DNA from: Sinorhizobium garamanticum
Lineage (GTDB): Bacteria > Pseudomonadota > Alphaproteobacteria > Rhizobiales > Rhizobiaceae
NCBI RefSeq assembly: GCF_029892065.1
Contig: NZ_CP120374.1
Coordinates: 1,674,001-1,738,000 of the forward strand
DNA: 64,000 nucleotides
Direction of reading: 5' to 3'
Shown here piece by piece: positions 62,972-64,000 of the stretch. Below the pieces are notes generated by a model, which was not told the origin of the DNA, made no database searches, and saw nothing but the letters and a program-made list of their open reading frames with translations. The translations under genes were made by a program, and so were the position numbers. Within the stretch, counting starts at the first letter, position 1. Every line of letters begins with the position of its first letter.

Positions 62972-64000
62972 GTGTCTCGGCCTCCCCTGCCGTCAACTGC
63001 TTCAGGAAAGCGTCGTAGCCGGAAAGGTCGAAGGCACGGACATAGGCGCGCACCGCCTCCGCAAAAGCCTGGTTCTCAGGGTTCAGGGCAATCTCCGTCA
63101 GCTTCGCGTCGATGCCCCTGACGTAGCCGATTTCCCCAAGCCGGATCAATTCCTCCACATGGTGGTGTCCGGGACTGGTCACAGGATCGGCCTTGCCATT
63201 GGCGTGCTTATTATCGTCCTCATGGATCCATTCGAGGCCGAGATGGATCGCCAGCTTGTCGACGAGCTGGCGAACCCCGAAGGGTTTGGCGAGCGTGTCG
63301 TTGTGACCGCCTGCGGTGCCGGCCGTCGATCCGTCGCCGATATTGGCCGACAGCATGATCGCCGGCGCGGTCTGGCCGCTCTCACGCAGTCGCGTCACCA
63401 GTTCCCAGCCATTCATGCCGGGCATGGAGATGTCGATCAGGAACAGGTCGGGCTTGATGTCCCCGATGAGCGTCAGGCAGTCCCGTCCGCTCGCCGCCGT
63501 CAGCACGGTGAAATCGAGCGGGGCCAGCACCTCGCGCATCAGATCGCGGTGATCCTCGTTGTCGTCGACGACAACGACGGTGCGGCGGGTGCCCTTGTAG
63601 GAGCGGATCCGGCGCACCGGGTCCTTGAGTGCGGCCGGCCGGTCGACGGCGGAGAGCATCAGGCGGACGCGGAAGACCGTGCCCTTGTCCCTTTCGCTGG
63701 TGACGGAAATCTCGCCACCGAGCGTCTGGGTGAGGAGGCGCGTGATGGTCAGGCCAAGCCCGAGCCCGGGCATGCGATGTTCCGCCTCGCCGCGCTGGAA
63801 CGGATCGAAGATCCGCGGCAGGTCCTTGTCGCTGATGCCGCGGCCGCTGTCCTCGATCGTGAAGGTGGCAACCTGGTTGCGATAGCCGACGCCGAAGCGG
63901 ATGCGGCCGCGTTCGGTGAACTTCAGCGCATTCGACAGCAGATTGACGAGGATCTGTCTCAGCCGCTTCTCGTCCGTTCGTACATATTGCGGCAGCGACG
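62964..64000 (-). CDS. Hybrid histidine kinase (C-terminal part)
   Basis: About 345 residues are visible. The gene continues beyond the right edge, so its sensory and His-containing regions are missing. The ATPase domain has N-box VNLLSNALKFTERG, G1 DSGRGIS, F-box IFDPFQRGE and G2 GLGLGLTITRL. A receiver domain follows with the acceptor Asp in LFLIDISMPGMNGWE. The last ~90 residues are helical (RLGEIGYVRGIDAKLTEI, AEAVRAYVRAFDLSGYDAFL), without a clear HPt histidine motif. The stop overlaps the response regulator start. Signal input unknown. Confidence 0.9.
   Translation of the reverse strand, partial: SLPQYVRTDEKRLRQILVNLLSNALKFTERGRIRFGVGYRNQVATFTIEDSGRGISDKDLPRIFDPFQRGEAEHRMPGLGLGLTITRLLTQTLGGEISVTSERDKGTVFRVRLMLSAVDRPAALKDPVRRIRSYKGTRRTVVVVDDNEDHRDLMREVLAPLDFTVLTAASGRDCLTLIGDIKPDLFLIDISMPGMNGWELVTRLRESGQTAPAIMLSANIGDGSTAGTAGGHNDTLAKPFGVRQLVDKLAIHLGLEWIHEDDNKHANGKADPVTSPGHHHVEELIRLGEIGYVRGIDAKLTEIALNPENQAFAEAVRAYVRAFDLSGYDAFLKQLTAGEAETRG

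Overview
The window looks like part of a large replicon, probably a megaplasmid or chromid, of a Sinorhizobium/Ensifer-type alphaproteobacterium. The evidence is high-GC coding DNA, a dctA/dctBD locus with a sigma54 promoter, a gene-rich complex I cluster, many ABC sugar importers, several families of rhizobial-style palindromic intergenic repeats and an alphaproteobacterial LexA box (GAAC-N7-GAAC). No rRNA, tRNA, CRISPR array, insertion sequence or phage gene was recognised. The assignment is by resemblance, not by a database search.

Layout. 1-1671: a two-gene sensory operon, a periplasmic heme-binding (Tll0287-like) protein followed by a HAMP-PAS sensor cut by the left edge. 1920-12965: a LacI-controlled carbohydrate locus. 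On the minus strand it holds a solute-binding protein, two permeases, an ATPase, a PHP-type metallohydrolase, an IolE-like TIM-barrel protein and a Gfo/Idh/MocA oxidoreductase. The LacI regulator and a GH38-like protein are divergent. Two near-identical operator-like sequences flank the divergent promoters. 13140-14107: a glycine-zipper exported protein and a gene-poor stretch ending in a strong plus-strand terminator. 14147-24961: a second carbohydrate locus with a 2-dehydro-3-deoxygalactonokinase and, divergently, an aldolase-family protein, an enolase-superfamily dehydratase/cycloisomerase, a full ABC importer, an NAD-dependent epimerase-like enzyme, an unusual IclR/SMP-30 lactonase fusion and an SDR. 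Together these could form an oxidative, non-phosphorylating sugar or sugar-acid route ending in a 2-keto-3-deoxy-6-phosphosugar acid.

25158-28066: a small hypothetical protein and a class A penicillin-binding protein. 28295-45226: a second-type complex I cluster in the order nuoJ, K, an extra antiporter-like subunit, a small membrane protein, a NuoL-like subunit, M, N, A, B, C, D, E, F, G. A CBS-domain protein, nuoI and nuoH follow on the opposite strand. The cluster encodes four antiporter-like subunits instead of three, and the NuoL-like one has lost the usual TM7 lysine and histidine.

45670-49473: an EF-hand exported protein, a UvrD-type helicase, and small genes behind a promoter that carries a LexA box. 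49672-53049: katG and a divergent oxyR (peroxide defence). 53100-56949: an isoquinoline-1-oxidoreductase-like molybdenum enzyme pair and an AraC regulator. 57105-61892: dctD, dctB and dctA (C4-dicarboxylate sensing and uptake). 62051-64000: a NarL-type response regulator and a hybrid histidine kinase cut by the right edge.

Intergenic spaces are rich in three families of imperfect palindromes. Family A copies are at 10911-11005, 24971-25045 and 25371-25462, with a short variant at 35503-35553. Family B copies are at 1769-1875, 43430-43528, 45306-45411 and 48621-48692, with a fragment at 44181-44201. Family C copies are at 40178-40219 and within 46085-46235. Several bracket the rearranged nuoI/nuoH block.
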